Below are positions 41,524 through 50,746 of a DNA stretch of 64,000 nt, piece after piece. The stretch is from Streptomyces caatingaensis (GTDB lineage: Bacteria > Actinomycetota > Actinomycetes > Streptomycetales > Streptomycetaceae). The notes below the pieces were generated by a model. The model ran no database searches. It was not told the DNA's origin and saw nothing but the letters and a program-made list of their open reading frames with translations. The number at the start of each line of letters is the position of its first letter. The stretch's first letter is position 1. The stretch covers positions 248,001 through 312,000 of the forward strand of contig NZ_LFXA01000007.1 of the NCBI RefSeq assembly GCF_001187435.1. The letters run 5' to 3'. Both the position numbers and the translations under genes were made by a program.

Positions 41524-43659
41524 CTACTCGACCGTCACCGTCAGCACCGCGTACTGCGCGACCGTCAAGGCCACCGTCGCCGTGGCCCCCGACGTCGTCC
41601 ACGTCACCGGCTGCGGCGCCGGGGACGTACCGTCCGGGGAGGCGACGGTCGCGGCCGTGACGCGGCGGCCGTCCGGGACGGCCACCGTCACCGAACACGT
41701 GGCCGGGGCCGTCGCGAACGCCGTCGGCTTGTCGCCGAAGCAGGTGAAGTTGACCAGTTGGACGACGATGTCGTTGCCGAGGCGGCCCGCCTCCAGGTAG
41801 ACGCGGCGGTCGTCTCCGGAGGACAGGGTGACCTTCGGAGGGGCCACGGACCGTACGGGGGCCAGGAGTTGGGTCGCGTCGGCCTGGCCCGTGGCCGAGA
41901 GGAAGGACTTGCCGAGAAGGTCCTTGAAGTACCAGCAGGTGCCGGAGCCGAAGCGGTTCTGGTTCGTGGCCGGGACGGGGTCCTTCCTGCGGAAGCCGAG
42001 GACATCGGCGAGGGCGAACTCCGAACGCGCCGCCCCGAGTTCGTCCAGGCCCGTCGGCGCCGGCCCGGTGACGACAACCGTTCCGCCGCCCGCCACGTAC
42101 CCCCGCAGCACCTCCGCCTCGGTGTCCGAGACCGCCTGGAGATTGGGGAGCATCACGACCTTGTACGGGGCGAGGTCGGCGGCGGCGAGCCCGACGCTGA
42201 CGACGGTGTTGAACGGGACGTGGCCGTACACCAGCGCCTTCACCGTGCCGCGGAACTCGCCGAGCCACGGCATCGTGGTGCAGCTGTCCTCGGGCGTGCT
42301 CTCGCTCCACCACTCCTTGACCCCGGACGGCTTCTTGTTGTTGACGTACATGCCCGTGCCGGCCCGGGGGCTGACGAAGTCGCGCGAGGCGGAGGAGTGG
42401 TAGACAGCGACCTCGGCGGCGGAGGCGGCGCCGAAGAGCTTCTCCTGGTGGGCGGCGACGAAGCCGTACATGCGGGTGCGCATCTTGGCGTCGGTGGTGG
42501 AGTTCTTGAAGGGGCTCTTCACCTCGTAGGGGTTGCAGCCCGCGGCCAGCAGCTGGGCCATCACCAGCGAGGCGTCGTCCGCCTTCCAGCCGTAGGAGAA
42601 CGCCCAGGCGGGCTTGGTGCCGCTCGCGGCCCGCGCGTATTTGTACATGGAGATGAGGCACGTCCAGTCGGACGCGGTGGCGTGCCGCATGCCGTCGTAG
42701 TTGCCGAGGATGTCGACCTCCCAGGCGTGGCTGACGCCCTCGACGCCCCGCAGGTACGCGCCGTCGAGCCCGATGGAGGTGGCGTACTGGTAGTCCATGC
42801 TGACGGTCTCGACGAAGGTGACCAGGTCCTTGTTGACGGACCGCCCGGCGGCGGCGATGTCCAGCTGCCACAGGTGCAGGTTGCGGTGGCGCCACTCGAC
42901 GAACCGGCGGAACGTGCTGTCGCCGAAGTCCGCCTTCTTCGGCAGCGGCAGCCCGGTGTCGGCCTTGAAGGCGGCGGCCGCCCAGGGGGACGCGTCGCAC
43001 CAACTGGCCTTGCCGTCGAAGTAGATGGGCACGTCCGGCCAGACGGCGTCCACGCCGGTGGCGGCCAGGGACTTGACCCGGTCCAGGTAGTAGTCCCGCC
43101 AGGGGGAGTTGGGGCTGAGCCAGCAGCTCTCGTCGCCGGGGTCCACCCAGACGACGAGGCTGCCGTAGAAGACGTTGTCCTGGCCGTCGAGGGAGCGCTG
43201 CACCCACTCCTTGCCGTGGTCGTTCTTGTAGAACGACCGGCCGTTCTCGCCGCCCACGCTGATGAGTTCGAGGGACGGGTAGTACATGACCACGCGCATC
43301 CCGGCCGTGTGCGCCAGCCCCGTGAAGGTCCTGACCCGCCTCATGTGGTCGTCGAACTCGGCGCGGGTCAGCCAGTTCGACAGGACGGTGTCGAGCTCGA
43401 TCACGCTGACGTTCTGCGCCTTGAGCGCGTTGATCACCGGCTTCATCTGCGCGGCGTCGGCGTCCTCGTCGAAGGTGCCGTCCGCGATCCGGGCGAAGCG
43501 CGCCCAGTCCGGGAAGACCCCCTGCCGGACGGCGGGCGCCGCCCAGGCGGCCCGGTCGATCCGCAGCGGCTCCGGCGGGGGCGGCACGGGCAGCGCGCCC
43601 GCCGCCCAGGCCGCGCCGCCGATGCCCAGCCCGGCGCGCAGCACGCCCCTGCGGCTCAT
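41524..43659 (-). CDS. Tat-exported TIM-barrel glycoside hydrolase (GH42-like) protein
   Basis: A 711-residue exported protein. ATG 43659 begins a Tat signal MSRRGVLRAGLGIGGAAWAAG; an earlier ATG at 43698 is in frame but its ribosome site abuts the start. Residues about 60-420 look like a TIM barrel (MKPVINALKAQNVSVIELD, MRVVMYYPSLEL, VWVDPGDESCWLSP, GVDAVWPDVPIYFDG). After this comes a flavodoxin-like domain of the beta-galactosidase trimerisation type (YKVVMLPNLQAVSDTEAEVL, GGGTVVVTGPAPTG) and a small beta domain. The bond cleaved is unknown. It converges on the nuclease gene. Confidence 0.72.
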   Translation of the reverse strand: MSRRGVLRAGLGIGGAAWAAGALPVPPPPEPLRIDRAAWAAPAVRQGVFPDWARFARIADGTFDEDADAAQMKPVINALKAQNVSVIELDTVLSNWLTRAEFDDHMRRVRTFTGLAHTAGMRVVMYYPSLELISVGGENGRSFYKNDHGKEWVQRSLDGQDNVFYGSLVVWVDPGDESCWLSPNSPWRDYYLDRVKSLAATGVDAVWPDVPIYFDGKASWCDASPWAAAAFKADTGLPLPKKADFGDSTFRRFVEWRHRNLHLWQLDIAAAGRSVNKDLVTFVETVSMDYQYATSIGLDGAYLRGVEGVSHAWEVDILGNYDGMRHATASDWTCLISMYKYARAASGTKPAWAFSYGWKADDASLVMAQLLAAGCNPYEVKSPFKNSTTDAKMRTRMYGFVAAHQEKLFGAASAAEVAVYHSSASRDFVSPRAGTGMYVNNKKPSGVKEWWSESTPEDSCTTMPWLGEFRGTVKALVYGHVPFNTVVSVGLAAADLAPYKVVMLPNLQAVSDTEAEVLRGYVAGGGTVVVTGPAPTGLDELGAARSEFALADVLGFRRKDPVPATNQNRFGSGTCWYFKDLLGKSFLSATGQADATQLLAPVRSVAPPKVTLSSGDDRRVYLEAGRLGNDIVVQLVNFTCFGDKPTAFATAPATCSVTVAVPDGRRVTAATVASPDGTSPAPQPVTWTTSGATATVALTVAQYAVLTVTVE

Positions 43660-43848
43660 TCCGCCGCGTCTCCCGTCGTGCCGTCCGTCGCGTCCCATGC
43701 TTCCCCCCTGGTGTCCGGGATTCCCGTGGTTCGGGCGATGCGGCGATTCTGTCGGGAACCCGGCTGGACGGAAGGCTTCCGGCGGTTTTCCGGCGGGCGG
43801 GAACGGCCGTTTTCGGCCGGGGCGGACGGCTCGCACGGGGCGGCCGAG

Positions 43849-43886
43849 TTGCCGCTCATGCCCCGGTCCGTAGCATTTTGCCTGAC
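43849..43886 (+). promoter_or_regulatory. Promoter of the hydrolase / aminoacyl-lipid operon
   Basis: TTGCCG (43849-43854), 16 bases of spacing and TAGCAT (43871-43876) lie ten bases before ATG 43887. The very short or absent leader suggests a leaderless transcript. Confidence 0.45.
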
Positions 43887-45218
43887 ATGGTGATCACGCA
43901 CGCGGTGATCGCGGCGGGCCCCCTCGACTGGTCGCTGGTGACCGGATGGATTCCGGCCGCCCTGACCGTCCTGGGGCTCGCCGCCCTGGCGGTGCTCCTC
44001 TTCTCCCGCCGGCGCCGGTGGTGGACCCGCTGGGCACCCGCCGCCGTACTCCTCGCCGTGCTGGTCACCCTGGCCCTGCGCTGGGCCGTGGACGACTGGT
44101 TGCAGCCCTTCCCCGACCCGCTGCCCCCGGACGTCGTGGCCTGGACGGGCGTCGCCGTCCTCGGCGTCTGCCTGACCCTCTTCCGCATCCCGCTGCTGCG
44201 GCCCCGCCACTGGGCCGGCGCCGCGCTGTGCGGGCTGCTCGTCGTGCTGCTCGGCGCCGCGCAGATCAACCGGCACTTCGACCAGTACCCGACGGCCCGT
44301 TCCGCCCTCAACACCTGGCTGATCAGAACCACCACGCTCGCCGACGCCACCGGCACCGCCGAACCCACCCTCCCCGTACCGCCGGGCAAGGCGCTCTCCG
44401 ACGTCTGGCGCCCGCCACCGGACCTGCCCAAGGACGGCACCCTCTCCAAGTCCCCCGTCCCGGGGGCGAGATCGGGCTTCCGCGCCCGCGACGCGTACGT
44501 CTACCTGCCGCCCGCCTACCGGGCGAGCCCGCGCCCCCTGCTGCCGGTGATCGTCCTCATGGCCGGACAGCCCGGCTCGCCGGACGACTGGATCAACTCC
44601 GGCCGCCTGGTGGGCATGATGAACGCCTTCGCCGCCGCGCACCGCGGACTGGCGCCCGTGGTCGTCGTCGCCGACCCGCTCGGCTCGCAGTTCGCCAACA
44701 CCCTCTGCCTGGACTCCCGCCTGGGCAACGTCCAGACGTACCTCGCCACCGACGTCCCCGACTGGATCCGCGCCCACCTCCAGGTCGCCGCCGCCCGCAC
44801 CTCCTGGGCGGTCTCCGGGATCTCCTTCGGCGGCACCTGCTCCCTCCAGCTCGGCGTCAACGCCCCCCGCGTGTACGGGGTGGTCAACGACATCTCCGGG
44901 CAGGAGGCCCCGACCCTCGGCAGCCGGAAGAAGACGATCGACAAGGCGTTCGGCGGCGACGCGGCCGCCTTCGCACGCGTCGCGCCCCTCGACGTCATGG
45001 CCCGCGAGCGCTTCCCCGACACCCGGGCCGCGTTCGTCGCCGGCCGCTCCGACGACACCTACCGGCCGCAGCAGCGCACGGTCTACGAGGCCGCGCGCGC
45101 CGCCGGGATGAGGGCCGAGTGGGTCGAACTCCCCGGCGGCCACAGCTGGCAGGTCTGGCGGCCCGGACTGGAACGCCAACTCCCCTGGATCGCACGGCAG
45201 ACGGGGCTGATCCCATGA
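43887..45218 (+). CDS. Membrane antigen-85-like hydrolase, partner of the aminoacyl-lipid synthase
   Basis: A 443-residue protein with about four N-terminal membrane helices (residues 10-135) and an external alpha/beta-hydrolase domain of the antigen 85 / esterase D type. It shows DAYVYLPPAYRASP, the nucleophile elbow GISFGGTCSLQLG and the His in GGHSWQVW. Its stop overlaps the start of an aminoacyl-phosphatidylglycerol synthase (ATGA), so the two are made together. In Enterococcus faecium and Corynebacterium, hydrolases paired with such synthases remove the amino acid from the lipid. That is the best hypothesis here. A TTG at 43878 is an alternative start. Confidence 0.82.
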   Translation: MVITHAVIAAGPLDWSLVTGWIPAALTVLGLAALAVLLFSRRRRWWTRWAPAAVLLAVLVTLALRWAVDDWLQPFPDPLPPDVVAWTGVAVLGVCLTLFRIPLLRPRHWAGAALCGLLVVLLGAAQINRHFDQYPTARSALNTWLIRTTTLADATGTAEPTLPVPPGKALSDVWRPPPDLPKDGTLSKSPVPGARSGFRARDAYVYLPPAYRASPRPLLPVIVLMAGQPGSPDDWINSGRLVGMMNAFAAAHRGLAPVVVVADPLGSQFANTLCLDSRLGNVQTYLATDVPDWIRAHLQVAAARTSWAVSGISFGGTCSLQLGVNAPRVYGVVNDISGQEAPTLGSRKKTIDKAFGGDAAAFARVAPLDVMARERFPDTRAAFVAGRSDDTYRPQQRTVYEAARAAGMRAEWVELPGGHSWQVWRPGLERQLPWIARQTGLIP

Positions 45219-47737
45219 GCGCCGCCGCGGGGACGCCCGTCGCCGGCGACCGCCGGCACCGCTGGCGCATCACCCTCGACCGGGCCCTCGTCCCCGTCCG
45301 CCACGCCCCCTTCACCCTCGCCTTCCTCGCCGTCCTGTGGATCGTCGGCGCCGTCACCCACTCCCTGGGCTCCGGGCCGAGCCGGCACCGGATGGAGAGC
45401 GTCGGCGCCGGCGTGCCCGCCCTGACACACGGCCGCTGGTGGACGCCCGCGAGCTCCCTGCTCTGGTGCCCCGGCCTCGGCGGCTACCTCGGCGCCACCG
45501 CCCTCGTCCTGCTCCTCGTCACCCCCGCCGAGCGCCGCATGGGCGTCGCCCGCACCGCCACCACCCTGCTCGGCGGGCAGATCCTCGGCACCCTCCTCGG
45601 CATCGGCATGGTCGAACTCGGCTCCGCCGCCGGGGAACAGTGGCTCGCCAGCCTCACCGAGGACCTCACCGTCACCCCCACCGTCGGCACCCTCGCCGTC
45701 GGCGGCGTCCTCAGCTACCGGCTCACCGCCCTGTGGCGCCGCCGCACCCGCCTCGGCATCGTCGCCTTCGCCCTCGTGATGTCGCTGTACGTCGGGCACC
45801 TCCAGGGCGTCCTGCGGCTCGGCGGCGCGGTCGTCGGGCTCGCGATCGGCGCCGCCCTCCACCGGCGGCGCGGACCCCTGTGGCCGCGCAACGCCTCGCA
45901 CACCGAGGCCCGCGTCCTCGTCGCCCTCGTCGTCGCCGCCTCCGCGATCGGACCGATGGTCGCCATCCTCTACCGGGACGCCTACGGCCCGTTCAGCACC
46001 TTCAACGACGTCTACGTCTCCACCCGGCCAGGCGCCGACGACGTCCGCGAGGCCTGCGCCCAGTCCGCGCTCGACTGCGACGCCGTGCACGCCCTGCGGG
46101 ACTTCTACGACTCGCCCGCCGCCGCCCTCGCCGTCCTCGTCCCCGCCCTCCTCCTCGTCCTCGCCGAGGGGCTGCGCCGCGGACGGCGCCTCGCCTGGGT
46201 CCTCGCGGTGCTCCTCCAGCTCGCGTGGACGGCCCTCTTCGCGTACTGGCTGCACGACTTCCTCGCCAACCCGACCGCCTACGGGGCCCTGCCCGCCGAA
46301 CACGCCGACTTCGTCCAGTACTTCGCCGAGCAGATGCTGCTGCCGGTCCTCGTCCTGGTGCTGCTGCTCGTCACCCGCGCCCGCTTCGACCTGCGGCTGC
46401 CGCGGTGCGCGGTGCGCAAGCTCGGCGCGGTCGTGGGCGGGACGCTGCTGGCCGCCTGCGCGGTGTACGTGGGCGTCGGGCTGGCCGTCCGCGACCAGTA
46501 CGCGCCCCCGGCGACGGCGGGCGCCCTCCTCGGCGGGCTGGTCTCCGCGTTCCTCCCGCCCGCGTTCATCGGCTACTTCGCCGAATGGCCGGTGCCCGTC
46601 GGGGGGACGGCGAAGGCGCTCGGCCAGTACTGCGGGCTGCTGTTCTGGCTCGTGACCCTCGTCGCCCTCCTGGTCACCCTCCGCCGGCCCCGGCTGCACA
46701 CCGACGCCGACGCGGCCGTGCGGGCACGGGAGCTGCTGGTGGCGGAGGGCAGCCCGTCCAGCCTCGGCTTCATCACCACCTGGGACGGCAACTCCTACTG
46801 GTTCGACGGCCCCGGCCGCGCCGCCGTCGCCTACCGCGTCGTCGCCACCGTCGCCCTCACCACGACCGACCCCTTCGGCGCCGCCGACGCCCGCGCCGAC
46901 GCCGTCGCCGGATTCTCCCGCTTCTGCGACGAACACGGCTGGACACCCTGCTTCTACAGCGTCGGCGAGGAGACGCGGGCCGCCGCCGAACGGCTCGGCT
47001 GGCGCTCCGTCCAGGTCGCCGAGGACACCGTCGTCCCCCTGCCGGACCTCGCCTTCACCGGCAAGAAGTGGCAGGACGTCCGCACCGCCCTCAACAAGGC
47101 GCGCAAGGAAGGCATCACGGCGGAGTGGTGGGCCTTCCGCGACGCCCCCGTCGCCCTCACCGACCAGATCCGCGGCATCAGCGAGGAATGGGTCGCCGAC
47201 AAGGGCCTCCCCGAGATGGGCTTCACCCTCGGCGGCCTGGACGAACTCGACGACCCCGCCGTCCGCTGCCTCATCGCCGTCGACGCCGACCGCACCGTCC
47301 ACGGCGTCACCAGCTGGATGCCCGTCCACGAGGCGGGCCGCCCCGTCGGCTGGACCCTCGACTTCATGCGCCGCCGCGCCGGCGGCTTCCGCGGCTCCAT
47401 GGAATTCCTCATCGCCTCCGCCGCACTGGGCTTCAAGGACGAGGGCGCCCGCTTCCTCAGCCTCTCCGGCGCACCCCTGGCCCGCACCGCCACGCAGGAA
47501 CCCCCCGCGGCGCTGCAACGGATGCTGGACTACGCGGGCAAGGTGCTCGAACCGGTCTACGGCTTCCGGTCGCTGCTCCACTTCAAGGCCAAGTTCCAGC
47601 CCGAGTACCGGCCGATGTACATGACGTACCCCGATCCGGCCGGACTGCCGATGATCACGCGGGCGATCGGCAAGGCGTATCTGCCGCACATGACGGCGGG
47701 CCAAGGGGTGCGCCTGATGCGGCAGTTCTCGTCGTAG
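45215..47737 (+). CDS. Rhomboid-like / phosphatidylglycerol lysyltransferase-type membrane protein
   Basis: An 840-residue protein of two parts. Residues about 1-530 are membrane: the first block resembles a rhomboid-like fold (RWWTPASSLLWCPGLGGYLGAT), later helices resemble the MprF flippase part. Residues about 540-840 form the DUF2156 tandem-GNAT synthase domain (SSLGFITTWDGNSYWF, TGKKWQDVRTALNKARKEG, ISEEWVADKGLPEMGFTLGG, SLSGAPLA). Such enzymes move an amino acid (Lys, Ala or Arg) from tRNA to phosphatidylglycerol or diacylglycerol and lower the surface charge. The coupled hydrolase gene supports a reversible modification. No lysyl-tRNA synthetase domain is fused. Confidence 0.87.
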   Translation: MSAAAGTPVAGDRRHRWRITLDRALVPVRHAPFTLAFLAVLWIVGAVTHSLGSGPSRHRMESVGAGVPALTHGRWWTPASSLLWCPGLGGYLGATALVLLLVTPAERRMGVARTATTLLGGQILGTLLGIGMVELGSAAGEQWLASLTEDLTVTPTVGTLAVGGVLSYRLTALWRRRTRLGIVAFALVMSLYVGHLQGVLRLGGAVVGLAIGAALHRRRGPLWPRNASHTEARVLVALVVAASAIGPMVAILYRDAYGPFSTFNDVYVSTRPGADDVREACAQSALDCDAVHALRDFYDSPAAALAVLVPALLLVLAEGLRRGRRLAWVLAVLLQLAWTALFAYWLHDFLANPTAYGALPAEHADFVQYFAEQMLLPVLVLVLLLVTRARFDLRLPRCAVRKLGAVVGGTLLAACAVYVGVGLAVRDQYAPPATAGALLGGLVSAFLPPAFIGYFAEWPVPVGGTAKALGQYCGLLFWLVTLVALLVTLRRPRLHTDADAAVRARELLVAEGSPSSLGFITTWDGNSYWFDGPGRAAVAYRVVATVALTTTDPFGAADARADAVAGFSRFCDEHGWTPCFYSVGEETRAAAERLGWRSVQVAEDTVVPLPDLAFTGKKWQDVRTALNKARKEGITAEWWAFRDAPVALTDQIRGISEEWVADKGLPEMGFTLGGLDELDDPAVRCLIAVDADRTVHGVTSWMPVHEAGRPVGWTLDFMRRRAGGFRGSMEFLIASAALGFKDEGARFLSLSGAPLARTATQEPPAALQRMLDYAGKVLEPVYGFRSLLHFKAKFQPEYRPMYMTYPDPAGLPMITRAIGKAYLPHMTAGQGVRLMRQFSS

Positions 47738-47752
47738 GCGGCCCGCCGCCCC

Positions 47753-47935
47753 CTAGCCCCGGCGGCCGGCCAGGGCGATCACCAGCGCCGCCCCGGCCAG
47801 CGCCGCGACCAGCACCACCGTGACCAGGGGCCAGTCCCGCGCGGGGGTCACGCGCAGCGCGACCGCCTCGAGCACGACGAGGACGACGACGGAGAGGGCG
47901 GCGACACCGTCGCGGGTGTGGTGGTGGCGGGGCAT
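47753..47935 (-). CDS. Small two-helix membrane protein
   Basis: A 60-residue protein with a His/Arg N-terminus and two hydrophobic segments (AALSVVVLVVLEAVAL and VTVVLVAALAGAALVIALA) joined by PARDWP. It lies 10 bp after the phosphatase gene on the same strand, with a GGAG-like site before ATG 47935, so it is probably co-transcribed. No family is recognised. Confidence 0.55.
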   Translation of the reverse strand: MPRHHHTRDGVAALSVVVLVVLEAVALRVTPARDWPLVTVVLVAALAGAALVIALAGRRG

Positions 47936-47945
47936 GCGGGGCTCC

Positions 47946-49955
47946 TCAGGGCGGGGGCGGGGCGAGGCAGGCGGTGAGGACGGCGGCGTCGTCGCGGTGG
48001 CCGGTGGAGGCGGCGGCGCGGAGCAGGGCGTCGGCCAGGGCGGAGGGGTCGTCGGCGGTGGTCACGGAGCGGCACAAGTGGTCCACGCCCGCGTCGAGTT
48101 CGAGGTCGGGGCCCTCCAGGAGGCCGTCCGTGACGAGGGCGCACCAGCGGACGTCGGACAGGGGGACGCGCACGGCCGGGTACGTGGCGGTGGGCAGGAT
48201 GCCCAGGGGCGGGCCGGGCGGGGGCGCCAGGGCGCGCGTCGTGCCGTCGGCGAGGCCGAGGAGGGCGGGGACGTGCCCGGCGGTGGCGGCGGTCAGTTCG
48301 CCGCGCCCGCGGTCGACGACGAGGTAGGTGCAGGTCGTGAAGAGGGACGTGTCGAGGGAGCAGAGCAGGGCGTTGGCGTGGGCGAGGACCGCGCTCGGTT
48401 CGAGGCGGGTCCGCGCGTACGCCCGTACGGCGGTGCGCACCTGTCCCATCGTCGCGGCGGACTCCACGTCGTGTCCCTCCACGTCGCCGATGACCAGCGC
48501 GCAGCGGCCGTCCGGCAGGCGGACCGCGTCGTACCAGTCGCCGCCGACGGTGACCCCGTCCCGCGCCGGCACGTAGCGGGCGGCCAGCCGCAGCCCGGGC
48601 AGGCGGGGCAGCTCCTCGGGCAGCAGCGTGCGCTGGACGGCGCGGGCCAGCTCGATGCGGGCCTGGACGAGACCGCAGCGCTCCATGGCCTGGCTGGTGA
48701 GCCCGGCGAGCGCGAGGAGGAGGGTGCGCTCGGCGACGGGGAAGTCGTGCTCGCGGGCGTACCCGAAGAGGAGGGCCCCGCGGGCGAGCGGGAGCAGCGC
48801 CCACGAGTGCGCCCGCGTCCGCGACAGCCAGTCGTGCGGGTCGCCGTGCAGCAGCGCGGACATCTCGGCGCGCGAGCGGACGTAGAGCGGCCTGCCCTCG
48901 CGCATGACGCGGTCCGGGAGCGCGGCCTCGGCCAGCGGCGTGCCGTCCAGCAGGGCGCCCATGCGCACCCCGGTGCCGGAACCGGCCACCGTGCGGAGCC
49001 GGCCCTCCTCGGGGACGACGACGAGCGCGCCGATGGCGTCCGTCGAGTCGCAGAAGTGGTCGGCCACGGCGCGGGCCACCTCGTCGGTGGTGGTGGCGGA
49101 CAGCAGCGCGGCGGCCAGCTCCTGGATGCGGTCGGCGCGGTCGGCGGCGGTGTCGGCCCGCTCCCGCAGCCGTTCCTGGTGGGTGACGGCGTCGGTGACG
49201 TCGCGGATGACGCCGACGAGGGTGGGGCGGGGCGGGTCGCCGAGGAGGTGCAGCCGGCCCATGGACTTCATCCAGCGGTCGGGCCCGTCCCCGGTGCGCA
49301 GGCGGAAGCACGCGTCCAGGGGCCCGCCGCCGTCCAGGGCGCGCTGGAAGTCCGCGGTCACGGCCTCCCGGTCCTCGGGGGCGATGGCGTCCGCGAAGCC
49401 CTCGCCCCTGGGGCCGGGCCGGAAGGGCAGCCCCAGGAACCGCTCGGACCCCGCGAACCACCGCTCCCGCCGGGTCTCCGTGTCGACGCTCCAGGCCCCC
49501 AGTCCGGCGACCTCCAGCGCCAGCCGGAGCTGGATCTCCCGCTCGGTGCAGCCGCCCTCGTCCGCCTCGGCGGCCGCCACGCACAGCCCGGGCGCGGCCA
49601 GCGCGCGGACGGCCAGCCGCAGGCCGGTGAGGTGTTCGCGCACGGCGTCCCGGCCGGGGAGGCCGAGGGCCTCGGCGAGGGCGCGGGAGGCCCGTTCGCG
49701 GTCCGCCACGGGCAGCCGGTCGGTCCAGGGGACCGTCGCGCCCTCGGTGCGGTGCCCGCCCAGGAGCTGTTCCCAGCGGGCGTTCGCGGCCCACTCGATC
49801 CCGTCCGCGTCGAGCACGGCGAGGCCCACCGGGGCGTCGAGGAACACCTCCGCCAGCGTCCCGACGGTGTCGGCGGGCGGGCGGCCGCGGCCGTCCGCCG
49901 TTCCCCGGGCCGTGCGGGCCCCGGGGAACGGGCGGGCCGTGACGGGGGCCGTCAT
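47946..49955 (-). CDS. PAS/GAF-domain PP2C-type (SpoIIE) Ser/Thr phosphatase
   Basis: A 669-residue cytoplasmic signalling phosphatase. Two PAS-like domains (about 30-120 and 140-265) precede a GAF domain (about 290-430). The C-terminal PP2C/SpoIIE domain (about 440-665) has PGLRLAARYVPARDGVTVGGDWYDAV, VIGDVEGHDVESAATMGQVR, a TAGHVPALL block and VTDGLLEG with the metal Asp residues. Such enzymes act on anti-sigma-factor antagonists in Streptomyces stress signalling. The start overlaps the stop of the upstream secreted-protein gene (ATGA). No kinase or antagonist gene is adjacent. Confidence 0.88.
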   Translation of the reverse strand: MTAPVTARPFPGARTARGTADGRGRPPADTVGTLAEVFLDAPVGLAVLDADGIEWAANARWEQLLGGHRTEGATVPWTDRLPVADRERASRALAEALGLPGRDAVREHLTGLRLAVRALAAPGLCVAAAEADEGGCTEREIQLRLALEVAGLGAWSVDTETRRERWFAGSERFLGLPFRPGPRGEGFADAIAPEDREAVTADFQRALDGGGPLDACFRLRTGDGPDRWMKSMGRLHLLGDPPRPTLVGVIRDVTDAVTHQERLRERADTAADRADRIQELAAALLSATTTDEVARAVADHFCDSTDAIGALVVVPEEGRLRTVAGSGTGVRMGALLDGTPLAEAALPDRVMREGRPLYVRSRAEMSALLHGDPHDWLSRTRAHSWALLPLARGALLFGYAREHDFPVAERTLLLALAGLTSQAMERCGLVQARIELARAVQRTLLPEELPRLPGLRLAARYVPARDGVTVGGDWYDAVRLPDGRCALVIGDVEGHDVESAATMGQVRTAVRAYARTRLEPSAVLAHANALLCSLDTSLFTTCTYLVVDRGRGELTAATAGHVPALLGLADGTTRALAPPPGPPLGILPTATYPAVRVPLSDVRWCALVTDGLLEGPDLELDAGVDHLCRSVTTADDPSALADALLRAAASTGHRDDAAVLTACLAPPPP

Positions 49956-50638
49956 CGGACGCCGCCCCGGCGGGACGGACGGCGGACGGTCATGACGATC
50001 ACGCCTGCCACGACGGCGACCGCGACGCCGCCCAGGAACAGTCCCGTGTCCCGGGAGTCACCGTTCGCAGCGGGCGCGCCGCTGCGCGGGGCGCCCTGCG
50101 GGACGGCGGCGGGGTGCGCGGGGTCCGCGGCGACGGCCCGGCCGGCCTGCCCGGCGTGTCCCGCCGGCCGGTGCACGGGGACGAGGCCGCGGTCGGGGGC
50201 CCGGCCGTGGTGCGCGGGGGGAGCGGGGGGCCGCGGCGCGGGGGCGGGGCGCGGGCCGGGGCGGGGCGGCGGGGCGTCGACCCGCAGCTGCGTCCGGGCG
50301 CCGCCGTTGCTGCACACCAGGCTGACGGGGTAGGCGCCCTGCCCCGCCGTGACGCGGAGCGTGCCGCGGATGTGCTGCGGCCGGACGTCGGTGAGGCCGA
50401 CGGTACCCGCCGGGGAGGACACGGACGTCACGCTCGCCCCCGGGTAGGGCGCGCAGGCCCCGCTGATCGAGACCGTCCTCCCGTGGACCGTCTCGTGGGG
50501 GCTGATGCCGATGACGGCGGCGCCCACGACGGGGTCCGGGGCGGGCGACGGGTCGGCCAGGGCGGCCGGGGCCGCGGCCAGGGCTCCGCCGAGGACGAGA
50601 GCGGAACCGGTCGCTGCCGCGCGGAGGATGCGACGCAT
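49952..50638 (-). CDS. Secreted, C-terminally anchored protein of unknown function
   Basis: A 228-residue protein. The signal peptide ends near ALAD (residue 29). One small beta-domain with two cysteines (SGACAPYPGAS and VSLVCSNGG) is followed by a long Pro/Ala/His/Arg-rich stalk and a C-terminal membrane helix (LFLGGVAVAVVAGVIVMTV) with a basic end. The layout is that of a wall-spanning surface protein, but no LPxTG sortase motif is visible. It is co-transcribed with the downstream PP2C phosphatase (four-base overlap), which hints at a surface sensor feeding that phosphatase (inference). Confidence 0.7.
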   Translation of the reverse strand: MRRILRAAATGSALVLGGALAAAPAALADPSPAPDPVVGAAVIGISPHETVHGRTVSISGACAPYPGASVTSVSSPAGTVGLTDVRPQHIRGTLRVTAGQGAYPVSLVCSNGGARTQLRVDAPPPRPGPRPAPAPRPPAPPAHHGRAPDRGLVPVHRPAGHAGQAGRAVAADPAHPAAVPQGAPRSGAPAANGDSRDTGLFLGGVAVAVVAGVIVMTVRRPSRRGGVR

Positions 50639-50746
50639 GGGGATCCACGTCCTTCCAACTGGGGGTTCCGTAGGGGGTGCCGGACGGTTCCGTGCGGGGG
50701 GCGTTCCGTGCGGGGGGCGCGTTCCGTGCGGGGACGCCCCCGCGCG

